Shown: piece by piece, positions 45,945 to 54,607 of the stretch | Layout: every line of letters starts with the position of its first letter | How positions within the stretch are numbered: the first letter of the stretch is position 1 | NCBI RefSeq assembly: GCF_013408565.1 | Contig: NZ_JACBZX010000001.1 | Location: 1,116,001 to 1,180,000 of the forward strand | Length of the DNA: 64,000 nucleotides | DNA from: Janibacter alkaliphilus | Lineage (GTDB): Bacteria > Actinomycetota > Actinomycetes > Actinomycetales > Dermatophilaceae | Direction: 5' to 3' | Made by a program: the position numbers and the translations under genes | Notes under the pieces: generated by a model | What the model was told of the DNA's origin: nothing | The model's database searches: none | What the model saw: the letters and a program-made list of their open reading frames with translations, nothing else

Positions 45945-48226
45945 CGGGTCCGACCAGCTCGTCGACGGGCCGCACCGGTCACCGGCCGCCCGGGCCGCGG
46001 GTGTGGCTGCTCGTCGGGCTGGTCGTCGTCATCGAGATCGTGTGGGCCGTCGTCGTGCTGCGCCCGGCGGACGAGGCGAGGCTGCACGACGCCCCGGTCA
46101 CCGTCGTCGCGCCGGCGGTGATGTCCGAGCCGCTGGCCGGCCGGCTGAACCAGCTCGACGGTGCGCCGCTGCAGGCGCGCGGCAGCGAGCAGGCCGAGGG
46201 TGCCCGCGCCGATCTCGCCGAGGGCAGCACCAGCGCGGTGCTCATCGTCGACCCGAGCGGCACCGAGGACGAGCTGCTGCTCGACACCCGCTCGGCCCCG
46301 GAGCTGAACGACGCCCTGCAGGCGCACGCCGAGCGGGTCGAGGCCAGCTACGGGCGGACCGTCGCGGTGACCCGGACCGGGCCTGCGGACGGGGCCGCGC
46401 AGCTGGACCGGGTACGGCTGGCGACGGTGCTGGCGAGCGTCGGCGGCTTCCTGCTCGTCGTCGTCGCCGCCCTGCGCCGCGGCCCGGTGGCGCCGGACGC
46501 CCGCTCCGGGCTGCGCCGGCTGGGGGTGCTGCTCGCGGCCTCGGCGGCGCTCGGGCTGATCCTCGGTGGGCTGCTCGTGCCCGCCGACGCCGGCGGCCGG
46601 GTGCAGGCCGCGCTCGCCGTCGGGCTGGTCGCGCTCACCGCGGCGGCGATCACCGTCGCCCTGGACGAGCTGCTCGGCTGGGTCGGGCTCGGCGTGGCTG
46701 CGGCGCTGTGGTTCGCCACGGCCCTGCCGCTGCTGGCCCGCACCGACCCGCACCTGCTCGACCAGCCGTGGGCCACCCTCGCTCCGCTGACCATGCCGGT
46801 CGCCGGCCTGGACGCCGTCGTCGGCGCGGGGCTGCGCGGCACCCTGGCCGGGGACGCGGTGCTCGTGCTCGGCGCCTGGCTGGTCACCGCCCTGCTGGTT
46901 CCTCCGCTGGCGCGCCGGCTGCGTCGGCGCGCGGGGGCACCGGCCCCCGGCACCGCCGAGGACCGCGCCGACGAGGTCGCCGGGAGCACCGCCGAGGACG
47001 GTGCGGCGCGGCCCCCGGCACCCGCTCGGACCGGTGACGCCGGCGGCCACGCGCGGCCCTGGCGGCTCGGCGTGCTCGCCCTCGTCTCCCCGCTGACGCT
47101 CGCGATGCTCGCCGCGATCCTGCTCACGCCGGAGCCGGCCGAGGCCGCCCCCGCCGAGGCGGACGCCCGGGTGACCACCACCGAGTGCGTCTCCACCGGC
47201 CCGGTCGAGGGGGTCGGCGACCTCAACCGGATCGCCGAGCTGCGCGGCGGGGAGTACTTCCGCGGCGGCGACGTCGGCGCGAGCGTGGCGCTGCAGGACG
47301 GGCGGATGCTGTGGATGTTCGGCGACACCCTGCGGGACGCGTCGGCCGGCGCCCGCACCGCCCGTAACTCCATGCTGCTCGTCGACGACGGGTGCATCCG
47401 CTCGGTGCTGCCCCCCGACGAGGGGGCGATCATCCCCCTTCGCCCGGCGCAGCAGGGTGACGACCGGCCGGTCGGCTACTGGCCGATGTCCACCTACGCG
47501 GTGCCGCGGGAGGGCTACGACCTCGTCTACGTCACCGCGCAACGGGTGCGGTCGACGGGGTCGGAGGCCTTCGACTTCGAGAACCTCGGCCCGTCGGTGG
47601 CGGTCTTCCTCGTGCCCGAAGGGGGCACCCCGCAGCTCATCGACCAGCAGGACATCGGCCCGGACCAGGCCGGTCGGGAGCACCCGATGTGGGGCGCGGC
47701 GACTACCTACGTGCCCGGTGACGGCGGCGGCTGGGTCTACCTCTACGGCACCGCGAACCCCGGTACCGACGAAGCCTGGGGCTACTCGCTGCGGGTCGCC
47801 CGGGTGCGTCCCGACGACGTGCTGGACCGCTCCGCCTGGCGCTACTGGGACGGGTCGTCCTGGGGGTCGAGCGAGGACGCCGCGCAGGAGATGATCCCGG
47901 CGCAGGACGGGGTGAGCCAGACGCTGTCGGTCTTCACCCGTGACGGGCGCTGGTACGCGGTGAGCAAGCGCAACGACCTGCTCGGCTCGGACGTGACGAT
48001 CTGGACCGCGGACGCGCCCACCGGCCCGTGGTCCTCCGGCGAGGCGGTCGCGCCGACCGACGCCGAGACCGGCCAGCTGCGGTACATGCCGCTGGCCCAC
48101 CCGGACGTGCTGCCGGTCGAGGGCACCGTCGTCGTCTCGTACAGCCAGAACACCGACGACCTCGACGAGGTCATCGACGACCCGCTGCTCTACCGGCCCC
48201 GCTTCCTGCGGGTGGACCTGCCCTGA
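45941..48226 (+). CDS. Membrane protein fused to a DUF4185-like beta-propeller domain
   Basis: 761 residues from GTG 45941. An N-terminal helix (VWLLVGLVVVIEIVWAVVVL) and an extracytoplasmic segment of about 120 residues (VTVVAPAVMSEPLAGRLNQL) are followed by six transmembrane helices between residues 150 and 320, resembling an ABC-2/YhgE-type membrane part. After a Pro/Ala linker and another helix, residues 400-761 are a secreted-type domain: GEYFRGGDVGASVALQDGRM, LWMFGDTLRDASAGARTARN, DLVYVTAQRVRSTG, GRWYAVSKRNDLLGSDVTIW and LAHPDVLPVEGTVVVSYSQN. This follows the DUF4185 glycosidase-like propeller pattern. The role may be cell-wall or exopolysaccharide modification at the outer face; both domain calls are tentative. 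Confidence 0.75.
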   Translation: MTGPTSSSTGRTGHRPPGPRVWLLVGLVVVIEIVWAVVVLRPADEARLHDAPVTVVAPAVMSEPLAGRLNQLDGAPLQARGSEQAEGARADLAEGSTSAVLIVDPSGTEDELLLDTRSAPELNDALQAHAERVEASYGRTVAVTRTGPADGAAQLDRVRLATVLASVGGFLLVVVAALRRGPVAPDARSGLRRLGVLLAASAALGLILGGLLVPADAGGRVQAALAVGLVALTAAAITVALDELLGWVGLGVAAALWFATALPLLARTDPHLLDQPWATLAPLTMPVAGLDAVVGAGLRGTLAGDAVLVLGAWLVTALLVPPLARRLRRRAGAPAPGTAEDRADEVAGSTAEDGAARPPAPARTGDAGGHARPWRLGVLALVSPLTLAMLAAILLTPEPAEAAPAEADARVTTTECVSTGPVEGVGDLNRIAELRGGEYFRGGDVGASVALQDGRMLWMFGDTLRDASAGARTARNSMLLVDDGCIRSVLPPDEGAIIPLRPAQQGDDRPVGYWPMSTYAVPREGYDLVYVTAQRVRSTGSEAFDFENLGPSVAVFLVPEGGTPQLIDQQDIGPDQAGREHPMWGAATTYVPGDGGGWVYLYGTANPGTDEAWGYSLRVARVRPDDVLDRSAWRYWDGSSWGSSEDAAQEMIPAQDGVSQTLSVFTRDGRWYAVSKRNDLLGSDVTIWTADAPTGPWSSGEAVAPTDAETGQLRYMPLAHPDVLPVEGTVVVSYSQNTDDLDEVIDDPLLYRPRFLRVDLP

Positions 48227-48265
48227 GGGAGCCCGCAGCGGCGCGAGGCCCCCTGCTGTCGCGCA

Positions 48266-48350
48266 CGGGTGGAGGTATCTGCGTGGGTGGAGGTGCCTGG
48301 ACGCGGTGGGGCGCGTGGGTTCACCTCCACCGACGTGCTTCACCTCCACA
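48266..48350. repeat. Palindromic repeat, family 2, further copy
   Basis: GGGTGGAGGTATC and GTGGGTGGAGGTG, then TGGACGCGGTGGGGCGCGTG, then TTCACCTCCACCG and TTCACCTCCACAG. The GGTGGAGGT/ACCTCCACC arms and the GGACGCGG-N-GGGCGCGT middle are those of the 63-bp unit at 24737, here arranged as a doubled hairpin. It follows the DUF4185 gene. Confidence 0.82.
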
Positions 48351-48434
48351 GAATGGCGCGCCTGGGCCATGCTGGGTTGACACGGAGCGGGAGAGCGCCG
48401 CCGGTGTCACCGCACAGGCCCGCAGGGGGAGCGG

Positions 48435-50123
48435 ATGAACGAGGGTCCCACCACCGAGCCCGCCGACGACCGCAGCGCCACTGCCGGTTCAGCCGCCGCA
48501 GCCGACCTCGACGAGCTCGAGAACCTGGACGAGCTCGAGAACCTCGACGAGCCGGACGCACCCGAGAGCATCCCGTGGCGCGAGCGGGTCGACGTGGGCC
48601 GGCTGCGCGAGCCCACGGTCCTCTTCCACCTGGCCGACGCCGTCTTCGCCTGCTCATCCTGCTGTGGCCGGACCGCAGCACCGTCGTCCTCGGCCGCCTG
48701 CTCGGCCTGGCGCTCGTCGTCGGCGCGCTGATCCTGCTGGTCGGCAGCCTGCGCCAGAGTGTCGGTGGCCGCAGCCGACCGGTGGTCCTGGTCAGTCTCG
48801 TCGTCGTGGGCGCCGCGCTGGTCGCGGCGTGACCGAGCGCCCGACCGACCTCGGCCGGGTGCTCGGCCTCGTCGTGCTGGTCGTCGGGCTCTGGCTGCTG
48901 GCCCGTGGGCTGGTGCACCGGGAGTGGCGCGACCGGTCCTGGGAGCTCGGCCGCGGCGGGGCCGTGGCGGCGCTGGGGCTGCTGCTGGCCGCCTTCCCCG
49001 ATCAGCTGCTCTCCGGGACGCTCGCCATCGGTGCCGCCGGGCTCCTCGTCGTCAGCGTCGCCGGCGTGCTGCTCTCTCTCGACCGGACCACGGCGCGGTC
49101 AAGCGCGGCCAGGTCTGGCGCCTCTTCCTCTCCTGGCTGGGCAGCCGCTACGACCCCGACGAGGGGCTCGTCGACGAGCTCGCGGACAAGCTGCTCTTCG
49201 GGCCGCCCTGGCAGGCCGGTCAGCTGTGGCGCTACGCCATCCTCATGGTGCTCGCCGCCGGGATCTCCTCGATGGGGGTCATCGCCGACTCCACCGCGGT
49301 GGTCGTCGGTGCCATGCTCATCGCGCCGCTGATGACGCCGCTCATGGCGATGGCCCTGAGCCTCGTCGTCGGCTGGCCCGTCCGTCTGGGCTACGCCACG
49401 CTGGTCGCGCTGCTCGGCGTGCTTCTGGCGATCGGTGCGGGCGTGCTGCTCGGCTAGATGAGCCCGGTGCCGCTCGACGTCACGGCGAACTCCCAGATCA
49501 CCAGCCGCACCTCACCGACGGTCGTCGACCTCATGACGGCGGTCCTGGCCGGCGCGGCGGGCGGCTACATCCTCTCCAGACACTCCATCTCCGACTCGCT
49601 GCCGGGGGTGGCCATCGCGCTCGCGCTGGTCCCGCCGCTGACGGTGACCGGGCTCGCCTGGTCCCAGGGCGAGTGGCTCGTGGGCTCGGGGGCGCTGCTG
49701 CTGTGGCTGACCAACCTCATCGCCATCCTCGGGATGGGCGGGCTGGCCTTCGTGCTCAGCGGCGCGGTGCCGCTGCGGCGGGTCAACGAGAGCCAGCGTC
49801 GGCTGCGCACGTGGATCGCCGCGCTCGTCACGCTGGCCTGCCTGGTCGTCGGCGGACTGCTGCTCAACGGCGCCCAGCTCGCTCAGAACCGCTATCGCAC
49901 CGGTGAGGCGCGTGAGGTGGCCCAGGAGTGGCTGGCCGGTGGCGACCACCGGCTCGTGGCCGTCGACGTCGACGGGGAGGGGCTGTCCGTGGTCATCGCC
50001 GGCCCGGCCGGCACCCCGCCATCGGCCGACCGGCTGCAACGTCTCGTCGCCGAGCAGGCCGGCCAGGACGTCGACGTGGAGCTGCGGCTCATGGTCGAGG
50101 AGCAGTACTCGACGCAGGAGTGA
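48435..50123 (+). pseudogene. Decayed DUF389 membrane protein gene
   Basis: The coding path starts at ATG 48435 (GGGGGAG upstream; MNEGPTTEPADDRSATAGSA, then an 18-bp duplication giving DELENLDELENLDE). It continues in four different reading states: a -1 jump near 48650 (...HLADAVFA to LLILLWPDRSTVVLG), another at 48829-48832, another near 49090 (...SLDRTT to GAVKRGQVWRLFLSW), and an in-frame TAG at 49455-49457. The final piece runs from 49458 to 50123. The parts together make a DUF389 protein: GMLIAPLMTPLM-type core (VVVGAMLIAPLMTPLMAMAL), DVTANSQITSRTSPTVVDLM, SDSLPGVAIALALVPPLTVT. Each lesion fits loss of one base. The break at 48829 could instead be a normal GTGA gene junction. Confidence 0.8.
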
Positions 50124-50183
50124 GGTCGCTCGGAAGGCGCTGAGCCGCTTGGGTGTCGCTGGGGCGAATCGCCGGGGTGAGCC

Positions 50184-50903
50184 TCAGGCCCGCACCACCG
50201 GCACCAGCTCGGCGACCGCCGCCCAGGTCGCCAGCCCGCACACCAGGGCCATCGAGAGCACCCACAGCCCCGTGGGTACCCGGGTGAGCCGGGCGAGCGT
50301 CCCCGGGTCGCTGGCGGGCGTGGGGCGGGCGGCCACCGCGCCCAGGTGCCGCCAGGCGCCGACGAGCAGCACCACCCCGACCGCGACCAGCGCCTGCTGC
50401 TGCAGCACCGCGGTGCCCGCCCACCACAGCCACCCCACCGCGGCACCGGTGCCGAGCACCACCGCGGCGGTGAGCCCGGAGCGGACGAAGGGGAGCGCCG
50501 CGAGGAGCGCGAGCAGGCCGACCGCCAGGGTCGGGGCCGACCAGCCGTGCGCGCCCAGCCAGACCAGTGCGCTGCCGAGCAGCGCCGGCGCCGGGTACCC
50601 GGCCCAGGTCATCGCGACCATCCCCGGGCCGCGGGGCCGGCCCACGGTCACGGCGTGACCGGACATGTCCGAGCGCAGCACGAAGCCGGTGAAGCGCCGC
50701 CCCACCGCGACACCGACCGCGGCGTGACCGAGCTCGTGGACGAGGGTGACGGCCAGCCGCAGCGCGGCCCAGGCCGGCCGCCAGGTCACCGCGACCGCGG
50801 CGACGACGAGGGCGGCGACCAGGGCCGGCGCGGCCAGCTCCGGTGCCTGCGCCGCCGGTCGCACCCGCTCGGTGATCGCCTCCAGCCAGTCCACGCCCGG
50901 CAC
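50184..50903 (-). CDS. M50-family zinc metallopeptidase
   Basis: 239 residues if GTG 50903 is used (GTG 50894 is also possible). RLAVTLVHELGHAAVGVAVG holds the HExxH zinc motif, within a transmembrane helix, as in site-2 protease/YwmF-type M50B peptidases. About six helices follow (VAVGLLALLAALPFVRSGLT, VVLGTGAAVGWLWWAGTAVL). MTWAGYPAPALLGSALVWLG is the conserved GxxxP region. It may release membrane-bound regulators by cutting inside the membrane. Longer starts would run into the vapBC promoter. Confidence 0.85.
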   Translation of the reverse strand: MPGVDWLEAITERVRPAAQAPELAAPALVAALVVAAVAVTWRPAWAALRLAVTLVHELGHAAVGVAVGRRFTGFVLRSDMSGHAVTVGRPRGPGMVAMTWAGYPAPALLGSALVWLGAHGWSAPTLAVGLLALLAALPFVRSGLTAAVVLGTGAAVGWLWWAGTAVLQQQALVAVGVVLLVGAWRHLGAVAARPTPASDPGTLARLTRVPTGLWVLSMALVCGLATWAAVAELVPVVRA

Positions 50904-50951
50904 CGTAGCCGGGGAACCTGTGACGTCGGTAGCTACACATCGTATGAACAT

Positions 50952-50973
50952 ACACATGTTAATGTGCATGTGT
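50952..50973. promoter_or_regulatory. Inverted repeat at the vapBC promoter
   Basis: ACACATG (50952-50958) and CATGTGT (50967-50973) are separated by 8 bases, in an AT-rich island (GTATGAACATACACATG). Its position just before the antitoxin start is that expected for autoregulation by the VapBC complex. Confidence 0.7.
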
Positions 50974-50980
50974 GTCAGTG

Positions 50981-51256
50981 ATGGAGAAGCGGCTGCAGCT
51001 GCTCCTCGACGCGGAGCGCTACGAGCAGGTCCGCACGGAGGCCGAGCGCAGCGGGCGCAGCGTCGCCGCGGTCATCCGCGAGGCGATCGACCTGCGCTTC
51101 GCCGCCGACTCCTCCGCCGAGCGTGCCCGCGCCGGGGCCGAGCTGCTCGCGCTGGCGGCGGTGAGCGAGGCACGGTCCGGTCGGTCGCCGGGGGAGGGGC
51201 CGGCGGAGCTGAAGTCCGCGTACGACGCCGACCTGGTGGATCGGGGTCCGAGGTGA
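50981..51256 (+). CDS. vapB: VapB-type antitoxin (ribbon-helix-helix)
   Basis: 91 residues if ATG 50981 is used; GTG 50972 would place the start inside the operator repeat. MEKRLQLLLDAERYEQVRTE, AERSGRSVAAVIREAIDLRF is a ribbon-helix-helix DNA-binding domain. The C-terminal SAYDADLVDRGPR would wrap around the toxin. Overlaps the toxin by GTGA. It should bind the repeat at 50952 and neutralise the PIN toxin. Confidence 0.85.
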   Translation: MEKRLQLLLDAERYEQVRTEAERSGRSVAAVIREAIDLRFAADSSAERARAGAELLALAAVSEARSGRSPGEGPAELKSAYDADLVDRGPR

Positions 51257-51663
51257 GCGCCCTCTTCGTCGACTCGTCGGTGCTGCTGCTGGCCGTGGGC
51301 GGCGACCACCCGTCGCGGGAGCCGTGCCGTCAGGTCGTCGCCGCCGCCTCCCAGGGCCGGCACACGCTGCACGCCAGCGTCGAGGCCGGCCAGGAGTTCC
51401 TCTTTCACCGGATGCGTCGGGTCTCGGCCCGGGCTGCTGTCGGAGAGACCCGGCTGCTGCGGCGGCTCGTCGTCTGGCATCCCTTCGACGAGCAGGTGCT
51501 GGAGGCCTCCATCGGGCTGGTGGCGCAGCACGGTCTGCGGGGCCGGGACGCCGTGCATGCCGCCACCGCACTGTCGGCCGGCTTCACCGGCATCGTGTCG
51601 ACCGATGCCGACTTCGAGGGGATCCCGTCGCTGGAGCGTGTCGACCCCGGCCGGGTGCCCTGA
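51253..51663 (+). CDS. vapC: VapC-type PIN-domain toxin
   Basis: 136 residues from GTG 51253. PIN-domain acidic residues are in ALFVDSSVLLLAVGGDHPSR (Asp), SVEAGQEFLFHRM (Glu), GLRGRDAVHAATALSAGFTG (Asp) and IVSTDADFEGIPSLERVDPG (Asp pair). VapC toxins cleave RNA, often tRNA, and depend on Mg2+. It is coupled to the antitoxin by 4-base overlap. It looks intact. Confidence 0.9.
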   Translation: MSALFVDSSVLLLAVGGDHPSREPCRQVVAAASQGRHTLHASVEAGQEFLFHRMRRVSARAAVGETRLLRRLVVWHPFDEQVLEASIGLVAQHGLRGRDAVHAATALSAGFTGIVSTDADFEGIPSLERVDPGRVP

Positions 51664-51709
51664 GCTCGGGCGTTCTCGGCCGTCACCGGTACGTGCTTGG
51701 ATCAGCCTC

Positions 51710-52120
51710 ATGACCAGCGCCCCGTCCGGCACCGCGAGCCACGATGTCGACCAGCACGATGTCGACCAGCACGAGACGATCCGGGTGCGCGGCGCCCGGG
51801 TGAACAACCTCCAGGACATCGACATCGACCTGCCCAAGCGGCGGCTGACCGTGGTCACCGGGGTCTCCGGCTCGGGCAAGTCGAGCCTCGTCTTCGGGGC
51901 GATCGCGGCGGAGTCGCAGCGCCTCATCAACGAGACCTACTCCGCCTTCGTCCAGTCCTTCATGCCGGCGATGCCCCGGCCGGACGTCGACGAGCTGGCG
52001 AACATCACCGATGCGGTCATCGTCGACCGCTCGACGAGCCGTCGGTGGCGCCCCTGCTGGCTGCGGCACATGCTCGCGCTGCTCTACCGGCCCCGATTCC
52101 TCCGGGTCGACCGGCCCTGA
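51710..52120 (+). pseudogene. Remnant of a UvrA-like gene, chimeric
   Basis: 136 codons. Residues 22-105 (ETIRVRGARVNNLQDIDIDL, KRRLTVVTGVSGSGKSSLVF to DVDELANIT) match the N-terminus of the gene at 62179 almost base for base, including the promoter-proximal GTGCTTGGATC. The sequence then jumps, out of frame, to a segment equal to 63150-63200 of that gene (GACGAGCCGTCGGTGGC). It ends in TGCTCTACCGGCCCCGATTC, which resembles the last bases of the DUF4185 gene (48186-48226; protein LLYRPRFLRVD). It is thus a deleted copy fused to a third fragment. It has no complete ATPase and overlaps the next gene by 36 bases. Confidence 0.85.
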
Positions 52121-53556
52121 GTCCCTCGGGAGCGCTGTCCGGTTCCCGTCGCGAGGGCGTCGACGGCCGACCTCGCCGCCAGGTATCCGCACATGCCGTG
52201 AGCACCCGCCCCCGGAGGCGTTGACGCCGAGCACAGGAAGACGCCGGGTGCGCCGGTGGCGTAGGGGTCGAGAGACCAGCGGGGTCGCCCGACCAGCTGC
52301 CGGGTCGTGCTGGCTCCTCCGATGACGTCACCGCCCACCAGGTTGGCGTTGGCGAGCTGCGCCTCGGCCGTCGTGCGGGTGCGGGTCGCCAGCACCCGTT
52401 CGCGGGTCCCGGGCGCCGCCTCCTCGATCCGGTCGAGGATCAGGTCGGTGGGGTCCCCCGGATACCCGGAGGGGACGTGGCAGTACGCGTAGACCGGGTG
52501 GACGTCCCCCCTCGACCGGCCCGGGTCGGCGAGATACTGCTGACCGACGAGCACGAAGGGGCGTGCGGGAAGGCGGCCCCTCGTCACGTCACGGAGTGCG
52601 GCCGCGACCTCGCGCTCGTCGCCGCCGACGTGGACGGTGCCGGCTCGCCGCGCGTCGGCCTGCAGCCACGGGATCCCTCGCTCGACCGCGAGATCCAGCT
52701 TGGCCACGCCCGGCGCGTGCTGGAAACGCCGATAGGCCCGTGCTGTGCCCGCCGGGAGGGCGTCGCCGATGATGTCGGCCGCCGTCGCGGGTGTCGTGTC
52801 GAGCATGACCAGGTCGGTCTCGACCTCGTCGAGGTCGTGGACGCGACGGCCCGTCTCGAGCTCGACACCGAGGTCGGCCGCCCGGCGCAGCAGCATGTCG
52901 AGCAGCGCGCCCGATCCTCCCTCGATGACCGGCCAGCCGCCTGCGTGCGCTGCCGTGGTGAGGGCGACACCGACGGACGCCGAGGCAGGCCCGCCCAGCG
53001 GGCGCAGGGCATGAGCCGCCACCCCGGCGAACAAGGCTCGGGCCGAGGGTGAGCGGAGCGCGCTGGTCACCGCTCGGGCGGGCAGCGCAGCCAGGGCGCC
53101 GAAGCGGGCCAGGCCCAGCGGGTGCGCGGGCAGGTGCAGGACCGGTCGCAGGATGTCCTCGACCACATGGTCGAAGTCCTCGACCAGGTGGCCGAACGTG
53201 CGCTCCCACCGGTGACCGTCCTCGCCCAGCCTCGTGGCCGTGCCGGCCACCGAGCGATGCAGGGCGCCCCCTCGGCCGTCGCCGAGCGGGTGAGCGAGCT
53301 CGACAGGCGCGCTGGACCACCGGAGGCCGAGCTCGGCGAGCCTTGCCTCGCGGACGAAGGGGGACCACGGCACCAGGGGGTGGAAGGCTGCACACTCGTC
53401 GTGGAGCAGTCCGGGCAACGTGAGCTCGCTGCTCTTCAGGCCCCCGCCGGGGCGGTCCGCGGCTTCGATCACCCGGACACGTACCCCCGCGTCGGCGAGG
53501 GTGATCGCGGCGGCGAGGCCGTTCGGGCCGCTCCCGACCACGGTGGCGGTGGTCAT
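52084..53556 (-). CDS. FAD-dependent oxidoreductase (phytoene-desaturase-like)
   Basis: 490 residues. ATVVGSGPNGLAAAITLADA is the FAD-binding loop, with VRVIEAADRPGGGLKSSELT after it. The end has VFLCSASTPPGAGAHGMCGY, the typical C-terminal FAD contact. The middle resembles the CrtI/NAD(P)-binding amine-oxidase superfamily. It is the last gene of an operon with a LuxR-type protein, methyltransferase and SdpA-like gene, each overlapping by 4 bases. A role in modifying a small product is plausible; the substrate is unknown. Its 3' end overlaps the UvrA remnant. Confidence 0.85.
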   Translation of the reverse strand: MTTATVVGSGPNGLAAAITLADAGVRVRVIEAADRPGGGLKSSELTLPGLLHDECAAFHPLVPWSPFVREARLAELGLRWSSAPVELAHPLGDGRGGALHRSVAGTATRLGEDGHRWERTFGHLVEDFDHVVEDILRPVLHLPAHPLGLARFGALAALPARAVTSALRSPSARALFAGVAAHALRPLGGPASASVGVALTTAAHAGGWPVIEGGSGALLDMLLRRAADLGVELETGRRVHDLDEVETDLVMLDTTPATAADIIGDALPAGTARAYRRFQHAPGVAKLDLAVERGIPWLQADARRAGTVHVGGDEREVAAALRDVTRGRLPARPFVLVGQQYLADPGRSRGDVHPVYAYCHVPSGYPGDPTDLILDRIEEAAPGTRERVLATRTRTTAEAQLANANLVGGDVIGGASTTRQLVGRPRWSLDPYATGAPGVFLCSASTPPGAGAHGMCGYLAARSAVDALATGTGQRSRGTQGRSTRRNRGR

Positions 53557-53846
53557 CCGGTGGCCTGCGAGAGGCGGGAGTGCCAGCGCGCGGCGACGGC
53601 CGGCTGGGTGAAGGGGCAGGTCAGCGGCAGCTGGTCGAGCGCGATGAGACCGAGGACGAGACCGTGCACGACGGCGGTGGTCCGGTTGGGCGCGCGGAGC
53701 TTCCGCCGGAGAGCGTTGACGTGGGTGTGCACGGTGGCGACGGCGATGCCGCAGCTGTGGGCGATCTCGGCGTCCGTGGCACCCCCGGCCATGATGCGCA
53801 GCACCTCGCGCTCGCGCTCGGTCAGTCGCACGGTCGTGCCGCTCAT
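53553..53846 (-). CDS. Small LuxR-type HTH regulator
   Basis: 97 residues from ATG 53846. VRLTEREREVLRIMAGGATD, AEIAHSCGIAVATVHTHVNA, LRRKLRAPNRTTAVVHGLVL is a complete LuxR/NarL DNA-binding domain. There is no receiver or sensor domain, so it is a stand-alone HTH with a short tail (CPFTQPAVAARWHSRL). Overlaps both neighbours by 4 bases (ATGA). It likely regulates this locus. Confidence 0.87.
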   Translation of the reverse strand: MSGTTVRLTEREREVLRIMAGGATDAEIAHSCGIAVATVHTHVNALRRKLRAPNRTTAVVHGLVLGLIALDQLPLTCPFTQPAVAARWHSRLSQATG

Positions 53847-54607
53847 CGGGCCACCTCGACGGCGTCGCTGGCGGCGAGGACCGTGATCACCTGGCGGCTG
53901 TGCTCGGTGTACTCCTCGCGCTCGTAGCCTCCGTAGCGAGCCACCGTCCGCAGTCCGCTGCACCTGGCCAGCAGGTCGAGCTCGGCCGGGGTCGACCACA
54001 CCGACACCTCGGGGAAGGTCCGTACGCCGTCTACGTCGCTGATCTGGTAGCAGACGGTGAGGCGCTGCGCCGGACGGTCGACGATGTTGGTGACCGTGAC
54101 GAAGGAGTCGGGCCCCAGGGGGAGGGCGTAGGTGTGCGGGCTGGCGTCGGCGAGGAAGGTGGCTGGGTCCGTGCAGTCGAGGACGACGTGACCGCCGGGC
54201 TCCAGGTGCTGGCGGAGCCGATCCAGCAGACGGATCTTGTCGTCGTGCGAGTGAGCCATGAAGAAGGTGTTCATCGACAGCGTGATCGCGTCGAAGGGCG
54301 TCCCCACTGTGAAGTTGCGGAAGTCCGCCTCGAGCACCGTCACCGGCAGGTCCCCGGCTCGCTCCGCCAGCCGCGTCAGCATGGGTGCGGAGGTGTCGAG
54401 CGCCGTGACCTGGTGCCCGACCCCCGCCAGGGCGAGCGCCAACCTGCCCGTGCCCGTGCCGACGTCGAGGACACGGGCTGGTCCACCGGTGAGCTCGCCG
54501 ACCAGGCCGATCACGCCGTCGACGTCGCCGAGGCCGGCGTAGATGCGGTCGTAGTCGTCGAGGATCCGCTCCGGATAGGGGTGCCCCTGCTGTCCCCCCG
54601 TGCTCAT
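53843..54607 (-). CDS. Class I SAM-dependent methyltransferase
   Basis: 254 residues. Motif I is ARVLDVGTGTGRLALALAGV, followed by VTALDTSAPMLTRLAERAGD and the acidic VTVLEADFRNFTVGTPFDAI. HLEPGGHVVLDCTDPATFLA is the next conserved strand. The substrate-specific C-terminus has EEYTEHSRQVITVL. It is placed between the SdpA-like and LuxR-type genes with 4-base overlaps on both sides, so it is part of the same transcript. A peptide or small-molecule target is possible but unproven. Confidence 0.87.
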   Translation of the reverse strand: MSTGGQQGHPYPERILDDYDRIYAGLGDVDGVIGLVGELTGGPARVLDVGTGTGRLALALAGVGHQVTALDTSAPMLTRLAERAGDLPVTVLEADFRNFTVGTPFDAITLSMNTFFMAHSHDDKIRLLDRLRQHLEPGGHVVLDCTDPATFLADASPHTYALPLGPDSFVTVTNIVDRPAQRLTVCYQISDVDGVRTFPEVSVWSTPAELDLLARCSGLRTVARYGGYEREEYTEHSRQVITVLAASDAVEVAR

